DNA of 64,000 bases, taken from Ammoniphilus sp. YIM 78166 (lineage in GTDB: Bacteria > Bacillota > Bacilli > Aneurinibacillales > RAOX-1). The translations under genes and the position numbers were made by a program. Positions within the stretch are counted from its first letter, which is position 1, and each line of letters opens with the position of its first letter. Of this stretch, positions 1 through 7,277 are shown in pieces. The notes below the pieces were generated by a model that searched no databases, had not been told where the DNA came from, and was given only the letters and a program-made list of their open reading frames with translations. The stretch lies in contig NZ_SDLR01000011.1 of assembly GCF_004522215.1 (NCBI RefSeq), positions 35,178 through 99,177 on the forward strand, given 5' to 3'.

Positions 1-1343
1 CTGCTTATACACCAGAAGAAGCGAAAGATTATCCTATTGACATTCGCCAAGATGTAAAACCCTTGGATATCATTCAGCCTGAAGGCCCAAGCTTTGAGAT
101 CGAGGGACATGTGATCAAATGGCAAAAATGGAATATTCGCTTTGGTTTTACCCCGAGAGAGGGTCTCGTTATTCATACCGTAAGTTATGAAGATAAGGGA
201 AAAGCTCGCCCCATTCTCTACCGTGCTGCCTTGTCAGAGATGGTTGTTCCATACAGTGACACAAGCCCAGCTCATAACTGGCAAAATGCGTTTGATGCTG
301 GGGAATATGGAATCGGCCAATTAGCCAATTCATTAGAACTAGGTTGTGACTGCGTTGGGCATATCCAATACTTTGATGCGGTGATGTCAAACAGCAAGGG
401 AGAACCCTTTGTCGTAAAAAATGCTGTCTGTCTGCATGAAGAAGATTACGGCATTGCATGGAAGCATACAGATTGGAGAACAAACCAAGTTGAAGTTCGA
501 CGCTCCCGCCGTCTAGTCATCTCTTTCTTCGCAACGGTTGCAAACTATGATTATGGCTTCTTCTGGTCCTTCTATCCAGATGGAACCATTGAATGTGAGG
601 TTAAATTAACTGGTATTTTAAATGTGGGTGCACTGGATGAGGGAGAAGTGCCTAAATATGGTACAGAAGTTGCACCACAGGTTAATGCACCCTATCATCA
701 ACATTTCTTTAACTTCCGAATTGATCCCATGTTAGATGGTGTTCATAACTCTCTTGTGGAATCACACACCGTTGCAGAAAAGCCAGGTCCAGAAAATCCA
801 AATTACAATGCTTTCTATACCGTATCCAAAACATTCAAAACCGAATCGGAATCGGTAAGTAATATTGATTTAGCTTCACAAAAGACATGGAAAATTGTCA
901 ATCCGAACTCCAAAAACTATCTGGGCCAACCGGTAGGTTATAAGCTTGTCACGGGTGAAAACTGTTTTCCATTTGCCACCGATGAGGCAACGGTCATTCA
1001 ACGGGCAGGGTTTATTAAAAATCATCTTCACGTTACAAAATTTGATCAAAATCAAATGTATGCTTCCGGGAAATATCCGAATCAATCCAAAGGAGGAGAT
1101 AGCTTAGAACATTATGTGAAGGCTGACCGTGAGATTGAAAATGAAGACATTGTTGTTTGGTATACAATGGGGCATCATCATATTACTAGACCAGAAGATT
1201 GGCCAGTCATGCCAACCGCCTATCAAAGCTTCCAATTGAAACCTGTAGGTTTTTTCGATCGCAACCCAGCCCTTGATTTACCGCGTCCAAAGGCAAAGAG
1301 CTCATCTTGCAGTATGACAAAAGTGGATTCATGCAACCATTAG
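1..1343 (+). CDS. Copper-containing primary amine oxidase, C-terminal part (5' end outside window)
   Basis: Oxidises a primary amine to aldehyde, NH3 and H2O2 with copper and a self-made topaquinone (TPQ) cofactor. The frame is open from base 3, so the protein starts upstream; by family length (about 650-690 aa) roughly 200 residues are missing. Numbering from the TTG codon at 63: the catalytic-base Asp is in AFDAGEYG (D78), the TPQ precursor Tyr is in the TVANYDYGFFW motif (Y162), 84 residues apart as the family requires. Copper ligands are HQH (H212, H214) and a His of the GHHHITRPEDWPVMP block (371-373). All catalytic elements are present, so it should be active. The tail adds a short Cys-containing extension (SSSCSMTKVDSCNH). 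Ammonium transporter, TnrA-like and formaldehyde-fixing genes downstream point to methylamine or a similar short amine as substrate (inference). Confidence 0.93.
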   Translation, partial: AYTPEEAKDYPIDIRQDVKPLDIIQPEGPSFEIEGHVIKWQKWNIRFGFTPREGLVIHTVSYEDKGKARPILYRAALSEMVVPYSDTSPAHNWQNAFDAGEYGIGQLANSLELGCDCVGHIQYFDAVMSNSKGEPFVVKNAVCLHEEDYGIAWKHTDWRTNQVEVRRSRRLVISFFATVANYDYGFFWSFYPDGTIECEVKLTGILNVGALDEGEVPKYGTEVAPQVNAPYHQHFFNFRIDPMLDGVHNSLVESHTVAEKPGPENPNYNAFYTVSKTFKTESESVSNIDLASQKTWKIVNPNSKNYLGQPVGYKLVTGENCFPFATDEATVIQRAGFIKNHLHVTKFDQNQMYASGKYPNQSKGGDSLEHYVKADREIENEDIVVWYTMGHHHITRPEDWPVMPTAYQSFQLKPVGFFDRNPALDLPRPKAKSSSCSMTKVDSCNH

Positions 1344-1352
1344 GAAGGAGAG

Positions 1353-1377
1353 GGAGTTGGCGATAAAGGCCAACTCC
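1353..1377 (+). other. Intergenic hairpin after the amine oxidase
   Basis: GGAGTTGGC pairs with GCCAACTCC around a 7-nt loop, 10 bases after the amine oxidase stop. No T-run follows, so it is more likely an mRNA stability or processing element, or a weak attenuator, than a strong terminator. Confidence 0.45.
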
Positions 1378-1403
1378 TAAACTATAAATGTGGTGGTGAA
1401 AGC

Positions 1404-1973
1404 ATGTTAATTTTAATAAGCTCTGCTCTTATTATTGGTTATACCATTTATGCTTGTGTCAACACGAATTCAAAAAGACAGTGGGTAAGTTGTTCGATGG
1501 GCAAGTGTATTTCGATGGCATTAGGAATGGTCAGCAGTACAATGATTGGGCTTCTTCTTGCCCTTTTATTGCCAGGTGAATTAGCTTACTCCACCGTATT
1601 GTCCATTCTTGTTAGTGGTATTTTCGCTTTTTTTATCGGTAAACCATTTGGTGTTTCAGGAGTGATTGAAGCTTTGTCCGCTAGTTTTATGGGGGCCATG
1701 ATGGGAGCGATGCTTGGCGATATGACCCCTCAAAACCGGGAAGCTTTTATGATCATTGCGATGGATGTGATCTTTTTATTTTCTGTTCTAGCTTTGATGC
1801 TCATGGTAAATAAAGAGGCATTCAAACAAAAAGCAAGGAAGGGAATTCAGTTAACTCCCATTATCCTTTCCTTGGTTCTATCTTTTTCGGTGTTAGGTCT
1901 CGCTGCAACCCTAGACAAAAGTCCAGGTGATGCAAATAAAAGTACGGAAGTAAAGCATGAACATAACCATTAA
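1404..1973 (+). CDS. Small polytopic membrane protein with His-rich C-terminus
   Basis: A 189-aa protein that I do not recognise as a named family. It has about five hydrophobic segments (roughly residues 2-18, 32-56, 60-78, 85-105, 115-135, 145-167), a Met-rich central stretch (SFMGAMMGAMLGDM), a Cys pair region near residues 30-35 and a tail ending KHEHNH. The tail and Met-rich segment could bind metal. Lying between a copper amine oxidase and an ammonium transporter, it might help deliver copper to the oxidase or assist amine or ammonium transport; this is inference. The start follows GGTGGTGAA, a modest ribosome site. Its last codons overlap a spurious upstream extension of the next gene but not the real amt start at 1990. 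Confidence 0.6.
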   Translation: MLILISSALIIGYTIYACVNTNSKRQWVSCSMGKCISMALGMVSSTMIGLLLALLLPGELAYSTVLSILVSGIFAFFIGKPFGVSGVIEALSASFMGAMMGAMLGDMTPQNREAFMIIAMDVIFLFSVLALMLMVNKEAFKQKARKGIQLTPIILSLVLSFSVLGLAATLDKSPGDANKSTEVKHEHNH

Positions 1974-1989
1974 AAAGGAGGTATATCCT

Positions 1990-3348
1990 ATGTTGGACAA
2001 AAGAGGAAGCTTAATATTATTAACTTTCTTGGCACTTCTTTTCATTATTCCGTATAACGCGTCAGCAGCAGAAACAGCTCTATCCATTGATTCAGGAGAC
2101 ACAACCTGGATGTTAGTGGCTACTGCCATTGTCATCTTCATGCACGTTCCGGGGCTTGCTCTCTTCTATGGAGGTTTGGTTAGTGATCGTAACGTAGTTT
2201 CGACGATGATGCATAGTTTCGTCAGCTTATTAATTGTTACGCTCGTATGGGTATTATGGGGTTACACCTTAAGCTTTGGACCTGATAAAGGCGGCTTGAT
2301 TGGCGGATTAGATTATTTAGGATTTAATGGGGTGGGAGGAGAAGCGGCATTTGAATCTTACACCATTCCGCATTATACCTTTGCTATCTTCCAATGTGCC
2401 TTCGCGGCGATTACCGTTGCCATCATTTCTGGAGGAATTGCAGGCCGTATTTCTTTTCCCGCTTGGATGCTCTTTACCTTCTTGTGGATGACCTTCATTT
2501 ATTCGCCAATGGCTCACTGGGTTTGGGGCGGCGGTTGGTTAGCTCAGCTTGGTGAGCTTGATTTCGCTGGCGGTACCGTTGTTCATATTCTTTCTGGGGT
2601 AAGTGCTCTTACAGCGGCCATTGTTATTGGACCAAGATATGAATATTTAAAGAAAAAACACACGCCACATAATGTGGTTTTATTCTTAATCGGTGCTGCA
2701 ACACTCTGGTTTGGTTGGTTCGGCTTCAATGCAGGCAGTGCCTTAGGAGCAAATAGCGTTACCGCTCTTGCTTTTGCGAATACCCAGGTTGCAGCAGCTG
2801 CTGGCGGACTATGTTGGCTATTAATAGAATGGAAAGTTCGCAAACGGCCTACTTTGGTAGGAACAGCTACTGGTGCCATCGCTGGTCTGGTAGGAATTAC
2901 TCCTGCTGCTGGTTTTGTAACTGTTCCTTCAGCCATCATTATTGGATTGCTTTCAGCGCCAGTAAGTTATTATGGCATCAACTTCATTAAAGAAAAATTC
3001 AAATATGATGATACGCTAGATGCATTTGGTGTTCACGGCTTAGCTGGAATATGGGGATCGATTGCTACAGGGATCTTTGCTACAACCAGTGTCAATCAAG
3101 CAGGTAAAGATGGCTTGCTTTATGGCAATCCTGAAATGGTTTTACACCAGGCTGCGGGTGTGGGGACAGCCATTGTTCTCGGTGTTGTAGGAACCTATAT
3201 CATCTTAAGGATTGTAAAGTTATTTGTACCTTTACGGGTGACCGAAGAAGAAGAATTAATGGGATTGGATATTAGTCTACACGAAGAGCGAGCTTATTGT
3301 TCAACGGATCAATTAACAGAAGTAACGAAAGACTCAAAGGTATCATAA
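1990..3348 (+). CDS. amt: Ammonium transporter Amt/Mep family, with signal peptide
   Basis: Channel-type ammonium (and methylammonium) transporter of the cytoplasmic membrane, 452 aa. I chose ATG 1990 because AAGGAGG lies 8-9 bases upstream; an in-frame ATG at 1957 would add 11 residues that translate the ribosome site. An N-terminal signal peptide (about residues 1-27, ending SASA) precedes 11 transmembrane helices, as in mature Amt proteins. The twin-His pore residues are present (H199 in GGTVVHILSG; H349 in DAFGVHGLAGIWG). No glnK/PII gene follows, unlike the common amtB-glnK pair. Lying between the amine oxidase and a TnrA-like regulator, it probably recovers ammonium lost during amine oxidation or takes up the methylammonium itself. 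Confidence 0.95.
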   Translation: MLDKRGSLILLTFLALLFIIPYNASAAETALSIDSGDTTWMLVATAIVIFMHVPGLALFYGGLVSDRNVVSTMMHSFVSLLIVTLVWVLWGYTLSFGPDKGGLIGGLDYLGFNGVGGEAAFESYTIPHYTFAIFQCAFAAITVAIISGGIAGRISFPAWMLFTFLWMTFIYSPMAHWVWGGGWLAQLGELDFAGGTVVHILSGVSALTAAIVIGPRYEYLKKKHTPHNVVLFLIGAATLWFGWFGFNAGSALGANSVTALAFANTQVAAAAGGLCWLLIEWKVRKRPTLVGTATGAIAGLVGITPAAGFVTVPSAIIIGLLSAPVSYYGINFIKEKFKYDDTLDAFGVHGLAGIWGSIATGIFATTSVNQAGKDGLLYGNPEMVLHQAAGVGTAIVLGVVGTYIILRIVKLFVPLRVTEEEELMGLDISLHEERAYCSTDQLTEVTKDSKVS

Positions 3349-3355
3349 GAAGAAT

Positions 3356-3396
3356 AGGCTAGGTAGGATAGATATTTCGCCTCCTAGCCTCTTAAA
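3356..3396 (+). terminator. Possible terminator/attenuator after amt
   Basis: AGGCTAGG (3356-3363) pairs with CCTAGCCT (3383-3390), followed by an A/T-rich stretch without a clean T-run. It may only partly stop transcription into the regulator downstream. Confidence 0.4.
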
Positions 3397-3422
3397 TTCA
3401 TGCCGAACTGGGAGGGACAACC

Positions 3423-3677
3423 ATGTCATATGAAGAGAAAAAAGTGATTAATATTGGGGTTGTTTCAGAATTGACTGGTCTCTCGGTTAGACAGATTCGA
3501 CATTATGAGAAACGAGATCTGATTTTTCCAGAGCGCAGTCAAGGAGGGACACGTAAATACTCTTTTGAAGACGTCGAGCGGTTAGTGGAGCTTTCGAATC
3601 AGGTAGATGATGTTAAAAAAGGCCAAGTTCATACTGCTTTTTATCATGCCAACTACAAAACCAATGCAAATATATAA
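3423..3677 (+). CDS. TnrA/GlnR-type MerR-family nitrogen regulator, shortened
   Basis: An 84-aa DNA-binding protein. Residues 7-57 match the winged-helix of Bacillus TnrA almost word for word (IGVVSELTGLSVRQIRHYE, then GTRKYSFEDVERL), so it should bind TGTNAN7TNACA boxes, several of which occur 7-10 kb downstream. Known TnrA is about 110 aa and its tail binds feedback-inhibited glutamine synthetase. Here about 20-25 residues between the DNA-binding domain and the tail are missing, but a GQVHTAF..YK end vaguely recalls the TnrA tail (GQLNAHFRYK). The ribosome site is GGGAGGG, 7 bases before ATG. It could be a true regulator with altered glutamine-synthetase response, or a decayed paralogue. 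Family call firm, exact physiology inferred. Confidence 0.85.
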   Translation: MSYEEKKVINIGVVSELTGLSVRQIRHYEKRDLIFPERSQGGTRKYSFEDVERLVELSNQVDDVKKGQVHTAFYHANYKTNANI

Positions 3678-3745
3678 GCCATCCTTACCTTCAGCCTTCA
3701 GTCTAATGACAATTGGAGGTGCTTTTTTATGTGTAATATATAAAA

Positions 3746-3786
3746 GGAAAGACCGCACTCCATGTTAGAATGGTTGCGATCTTTCC
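3746..3786 (-). terminator. Rho-independent terminator of hxlR-hxlAB (minus strand)
   Basis: GGAAAGAC/TCGCA arms at 3746-3755 and 3777-3786 form a stem; read on the minus strand it is followed by TTTTATAT. It lies just past the hxlB stop. Confidence 0.75.
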
Positions 3787-3803
3787 TTCACTATAGATAG
3801 ATT

Positions 3804-4361
3804 CTATTCAAGGTTGGCATGCTTTCCATACATCTTATTTGAATCCAAGCCCTTTTTCTCCATAAATCTTAGAATCAAGGCATCGTAAAACAACAACATG
3901 GTTTGCTCAAAAAGGGAACCCATGGGCTGAATCGTTTGGTAGTCGCCAGTTGATTGATTTTTGGGTGCACCTGGCAATTTCACCACAATATCGGCCAATC
4001 TTCCAATTGTAGATTCTGGTGAAATTGTGACGGCAGCCACTGTTCCGCCAATGTTTTTTGCTTTCTCAGCAATGGCAACCAATGTTTTGGTCTCACCAGA
4101 ACCTGAACCAATGATCAATAAATCATCTTTTTCCAAGTTAGCAGTGACCGTTTCACCTACGATATAGGCATCTATTCCCATGTGCATCATTCTCATGACA
4201 AAAGATTTCCCCATGAAACCTGAGCGGCCGGCACCTGCAACAAAGATTTTCTTGGATTCAAGTATTTTGTTCATTAATTTCTCAGCGTCATCATTAGAGA
4301 TGAGTTCAACTGTATGACTTAACTCTTGAACCACTTGATTTAAATATTGGGTCGTATTCAT
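3804..4361 (-). CDS. hxlB: 6-phospho-3-hexuloisomerase
   Basis: Isomerises D-arabino-3-hexulose 6-phosphate to fructose 6-phosphate, the second step of formaldehyde fixation in the ribulose monophosphate pathway. The 185-aa length equals the family norm. It is a single SIS domain with the sugar-phosphate loop FVAGAGRSGFMGKSF near residues 37-51 and the second SIS segment IIGSGSGETKT near residue 83. It starts 8 bases after the hxlA stop, so the two are one operon. Cytosolic; expected to work as an oligomer with HxlA. Confidence 0.95.
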   Translation of the reverse strand: MNTTQYLNQVVQELSHTVELISNDDAEKLMNKILESKKIFVAGAGRSGFMGKSFVMRMMHMGIDAYIVGETVTANLEKDDLLIIGSGSGETKTLVAIAEKAKNIGGTVAAVTISPESTIGRLADIVVKLPGAPKNQSTGDYQTIQPMGSLFEQTMLLFYDALILRFMEKKGLDSNKMYGKHANLE

Positions 4362-4369
4362 GATTACTA

Positions 4370-5017
4370 TTACCCTACTTGAACTGTATCTTGTTTAATT
4401 AACTCCTGCATTTTAGCTGCTGCTGCTTTTTTATCTTCCTTACTGGTAATCCCTCCGCCTACGATGACTAGGTCCGGTTGAGCTTTGATTACTTCTGGAA
4501 GAGTTTCTAATTTGATTCCGCCAGCAATCGCTGTTTTTGCATTTTTAACCACTCTTTTAATGGTAGCAAGGTCTTCAAAAGAATTTTTTCCAACAGCTTG
4601 AAGATCGTAGCCTGTATGAACGCAAATGTAATCAACGCCAAATTCATCTAGTTCTGCTGCACGTGCCGCAATATCTTTGACAGCAATCATATCGGCAAGA
4701 ATTTGTTTGCCTTGTTTTCTTGCTTCTGCGACAGCTCCTTTAATGGATTCGTCTTCTGCCGCAGCAAGGATTGTGATGATGTCAGCACCAGCTGCAGAGG
4801 CTTGGTTCACTTCATAGCCAGCAGCATCCATAATTTTAAGGTCAGCTAATACCGTTAGGTTAGGAAATGCAGCTTTTACTTCCTTTACGGCTTTAAGGCC
4901 TTCATTGATAACAACAGGTGTTCCAATTTCGACTACATCTACATAATCTTGAACCTCTTTCACCAATTGAATTGCACCTGGTATGTCTACAAGATCTAAA
5001 GCTAATTGTAATTTCAT
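4370..5017 (-). CDS. hxlA: 3-hexulose-6-phosphate synthase
   Basis: Condenses formaldehyde with ribulose 5-phosphate to hexulose 6-phosphate; cytosolic (beta/alpha)8 barrel of the OMP-decarboxylase suprafamily, 215 aa. Start chosen at the ATG (5017-5015) encoding MKLQLALDLV, which has AAAGGAG 11 bases upstream; an in-frame start at 5056 would read through that site. Visible motifs are the N-terminal LALDLVDIP, the metal/active-site DLKIMDAAG (about residues 60-68) and the phosphate-binding VIVGGGITSKED near the C-terminus. It is first of a two-gene operon and lies behind a 34-bp element that recurs before zwf. It converts formaldehyde, expected from the amine oxidase, into sugar phosphate. 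Confidence 0.96.
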   Translation of the reverse strand: MKLQLALDLVDIPGAIQLVKEVQDYVDVVEIGTPVVINEGLKAVKEVKAAFPNLTVLADLKIMDAAGYEVNQASAAGADIITILAAAEDESIKGAVAEARKQGKQILADMIAVKDIAARAAELDEFGVDYICVHTGYDLQAVGKNSFEDLATIKRVVKNAKTAIAGGIKLETLPEVIKAQPDLVIVGGGITSKEDKKAAAAKMQELIKQDTVQVG

Positions 5018-5090
5018 TTTTCGTTTCTCTCCTTTATTTGGGAATTGGTAAGGCATGGCTTTATTATAAAGCTATAAATACCGTGGTTGG

Positions 5091-5124
5091 AAGTACGCAC
5101 TTTTAAATCATATAGTGACAAAAA
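5091..5124 (-). promoter_or_regulatory. HxlR-type operator upstream of hxlAB
   Basis: On the minus strand these 34 bases read TTTTTGTCACTATATG...AAAAGTGCGTACTT and match 31 of 34 positions of 5622-5655 in front of zwf. The match is orientation-consistent: each copy points toward its own operon. Upstream it continues with AGTATACTTTTT, related to the extra half-copy at 5595-5618. Identity of the binding protein as HxlR is inferred from its gene lying between the two copies. Confidence 0.8.
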
Positions 5125-5132
5125 GTATACTG

Positions 5133-5172
5133 TAAAAACAAAAAACCATGTGCGAAAAAATCACACATGGTT
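5133..5172 (-). terminator. Terminator of hxlR
   Basis: AACCATGTG (5144-5152) and CACATGGTT (5164-5172) form a 9-bp stem; on the minus strand a TTTTTTGTTTTT run follows. It separates hxlR from hxlAB, so hxlAB uses its own promoter. Confidence 0.85.
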
Positions 5173-5191
5173 CTGTAGCTGAATAGACCGC

Positions 5192-5566
5192 CTATAGAGC
5201 TGTTCCTCCTTCTTGGGAGGACTCTTCTTCCTTTATTTCAATAAAAATTTTATATTCTTTTCCCCATTCATACATGGCTTCGAGAATCGGCATTAACGTT
5301 TTTCCTCGATCCGTGAGGGAGTATTCCACGTGCGGTGGTACCACCGGAAAAACTTCACGATGAACAATAAAATCGGACTCGAGTTCACGAAGCTGATTGA
5401 CGAGCATCCGCTGAGTAATATTAGGCATAAGCGCTTTTAGTTCATTAAATCGTTTAGTGCCTTCTTTTCCTAAATACCAAAGAATAAGCATTTTCCATTT
5501 TCCGCCGATAACAGCAAGGGTTAATTCTTTTTCACAGCTAAATTCTTTTGCACAAACATGTCCCAT
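5192..5566 (-). CDS. hxlR: HxlR-family winged-helix regulator
   Basis: A 124-aa regulator of the HxlR (DUF24) family; in Bacillus subtilis HxlR activates hxlAB in response to formaldehyde. Features: the N-terminal Cys-containing CAKEFSCEKELTLAVIGGKWK, with Cys residues at about 5 and 11, and the wing segment VEYSLTDRGKTLMPIL. The Cys near residue 11 of HxlR-type proteins is the usual aldehyde/redox sensor site. The start has AAGGGAG upstream. It is transcribed in the same direction as hxlAB but is closed off by its own terminator, and diverges from zwf, so the shared intergenic region can control both itself and zwf. Confidence 0.92.
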   Translation of the reverse strand: MGHVCAKEFSCEKELTLAVIGGKWKMLILWYLGKEGTKRFNELKALMPNITQRMLVNQLRELESDFIVHREVFPVVPPHVEYSLTDRGKTLMPILEAMYEWGKEYKIFIEIKEEESSQEGGTAL

Positions 5567-5594
5567 TATTCTGCTCCCTTCAAGAAACCATTTT

Positions 5595-5655
5595 AAGTAT
5601 ACTTTTACACACTATGAGTGGTTTTTGTGACTATATGAAATAAAAGTGCGTACTT
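5595..5655 (+). promoter_or_regulatory. Tandem HxlR-type operator upstream of zwf-gnd-pgi
   Basis: 5622-5655 repeats 31 of 34 bases of the hxlA operator (differences at three positions only). Immediately upstream, 5595-5618 carries AGTATACTTTT-n3-CACTAT, matching the left part of the hxlA element. The tandem layout fits a dimeric activator bound side by side. It lies in the hxlR-zwf divergent region, so autoregulation of hxlR is also possible. Confidence 0.78.
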
Positions 5656-5749
5656 ACTAACTCATATTATAGCCGTTATACTAATCACAGTACAGATTTA
5701 ATTGGGTTAATATCCCAAAACATATTTAAAAAAAGTAGGAGGAATAGGG

Positions 5750-7249
5750 ATGAGTACATCGATTCTTTCACCTGGCTTGCGTGGAGAATACTCTCATCAA
5801 GCATTAAGTCCGAAGGCAGTAGATTCCATAACATTTGTCCTGTTTGGGGCATCAGGGGATTTAGCGAAGAGAAAAATTTACCCTGCTTTATATAATTTAT
5901 ATCTGAACAAAAAGTTGCCAGAGTCATTTTTAGTTGTTGGGGTTGGGAGAGGCGCATGGTCTGATGAAGAGTTCCAAGCCCGTGTGAAAGATTCGCTATA
6001 CACTTATTCAAGGCATTTGGTCAATGATCAATCCCAAAAGAAAGAATTCGTCAAAAAATTTCGCTATAGTCAATTAGATATTACAAACGAAGAGGGGTAT
6101 AAGCAGTTACTCGCACTAATAGAGCATAATGAACAAGAGCTAAGCATGAACGAAAACCGAATGTTTTATTTATCGGTGTCTCCGGAATTCTTTGAGGTGA
6201 TTAGCTCTAATATCCAAAAAAGCGGCTTAGGGACAACGAAAGGGTGGAAACGGCTGATTATCGAAAAGCCTTTTGGACATGATTTGAAATCGGCTCAACA
6301 ATTGAATGAAAATCTCAGGAAAGTTTTCGCTGAAGAAGAAATATATCGGATTGATCACTATCTTGGAAAGCCGATGGTTCAAAACCTAGAGGCGTTAGAG
6401 TTTGCCAACCCTATATTACAATCCTTATGGAACAATAAGTATATTGCCAATGTGCAAATTACGGCCAGTGAAACCGTTGGGGTGGAAGAGAGAGCAGGCT
6501 ATTATGAGAAGGCAGGGGCTATTCGGGATATGGTCCAAAATCATATGTTACAGCTGTTGATGATGACAGCGATGAGTTTGCCAAAGCAAATTACTGCTCA
6601 AGAGATTCGTGAGCAAAAAAGAAAGGTAATGGAGTCTCTTCGACTTATCGATAAGAATGATGTAGTTCAACACGTCGTTCGTGGACAATATGGATCAGGT
6701 GAAATGGAGGAGAAGCCTGTCATCGGGTATTTGGAAGAACCAGGCGTTCAGGTCTCTTCAAAAAACGATACCTTTATAGCTGCTCGTTTATGGATTGATA
6801 ATCCCTTTTGGGACGGCGTCCCTTTTTATATTCGAACAGGAAAAAGAATGGCAGAAAAGTCAACAAAGATTGTAATTGAATTTAAAAATCCATTCCAAAA
6901 CTCAGAGCCCAATCTATTAATGATCTATGTTAATCCTAATGAAGGTGTATCCTTGCAACTCAATAGTAAAAATCCCTTAAACGGAGAGATCGAACCTATA
7001 ACGGTGGATTTTTCAGCAAGAAAGGTAGATGTGCCAGAAGCCTATGAACTTTTAATATTTGATGCTCTCCGGGGTGACTCCACTTTCTTTGCCCATTGGG
7101 ATGAAGTGGAATTATCTTGGAAGTGGGTTCAGCCGGTACTAGAAGCGTTTGAGGACAATCGCGTGCCCCTTCAATATTACCCGGCTGGGTCGATGGGGCC
7201 AGAGACCTCCCATGCATTACTAAACGAGCACGGATTCAAATGGTGGTAG
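5750..7249 (+). CDS. zwf: Glucose-6-phosphate 1-dehydrogenase
   Basis: Oxidises glucose 6-phosphate to 6-phosphogluconolactone with NAD(P)+; 499 aa, normal for the family. The nucleotide-binding motif FGASGDLAKRKIYPAL lies near residues 32-47 and the active-site RIDHYLGKPMVQN near residue 200. The start follows AGGAGGAATAGGG. It leads a compact operon zwf-gnd-pgi (gaps of 28 and 14 bases). The HxlR-type element upstream, shared with hxlAB, indicates that this copy serves formaldehyde dissimilation: fructose 6-phosphate from HxlB goes via Pgi, Zwf and Gnd back to ribulose 5-phosphate with loss of CO2. No lactonase gene is in the operon; a candidate sits at 54336. Confidence 0.97.
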   Translation: MSTSILSPGLRGEYSHQALSPKAVDSITFVLFGASGDLAKRKIYPALYNLYLNKKLPESFLVVGVGRGAWSDEEFQARVKDSLYTYSRHLVNDQSQKKEFVKKFRYSQLDITNEEGYKQLLALIEHNEQELSMNENRMFYLSVSPEFFEVISSNIQKSGLGTTKGWKRLIIEKPFGHDLKSAQQLNENLRKVFAEEEIYRIDHYLGKPMVQNLEALEFANPILQSLWNNKYIANVQITASETVGVEERAGYYEKAGAIRDMVQNHMLQLLMMTAMSLPKQITAQEIREQKRKVMESLRLIDKNDVVQHVVRGQYGSGEMEEKPVIGYLEEPGVQVSSKNDTFIAARLWIDNPFWDGVPFYIRTGKRMAEKSTKIVIEFKNPFQNSEPNLLMIYVNPNEGVSLQLNSKNPLNGEIEPITVDFSARKVDVPEAYELLIFDALRGDSTFFAHWDEVELSWKWVQPVLEAFEDNRVPLQYYPAGSMGPETSHALLNEHGFKWW

Positions 7250-7277
7250 TTAAATTTAGAAATTAGAGGAGGAAACT

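Noticed and set aside
169..483. Minus-strand 104-aa ORF inside the amine oxidase
   Set aside because: Shadow of a gene with all family motifs in the plus frame; no ribosome site.
1957..1989. N-terminal extension of the first Amt (start 1957)
   Set aside because: The extension translates the ribosome site AAGGAGG; start 1990 has ideal spacing and a good signal peptide.
3711..3738. GGAGGT followed by ATG-TGT-AAT-ATA-TAA after the TnrA-like gene
   Set aside because: Only four codons; could be the relic of a lost gene start, but nothing supports a functional gene.
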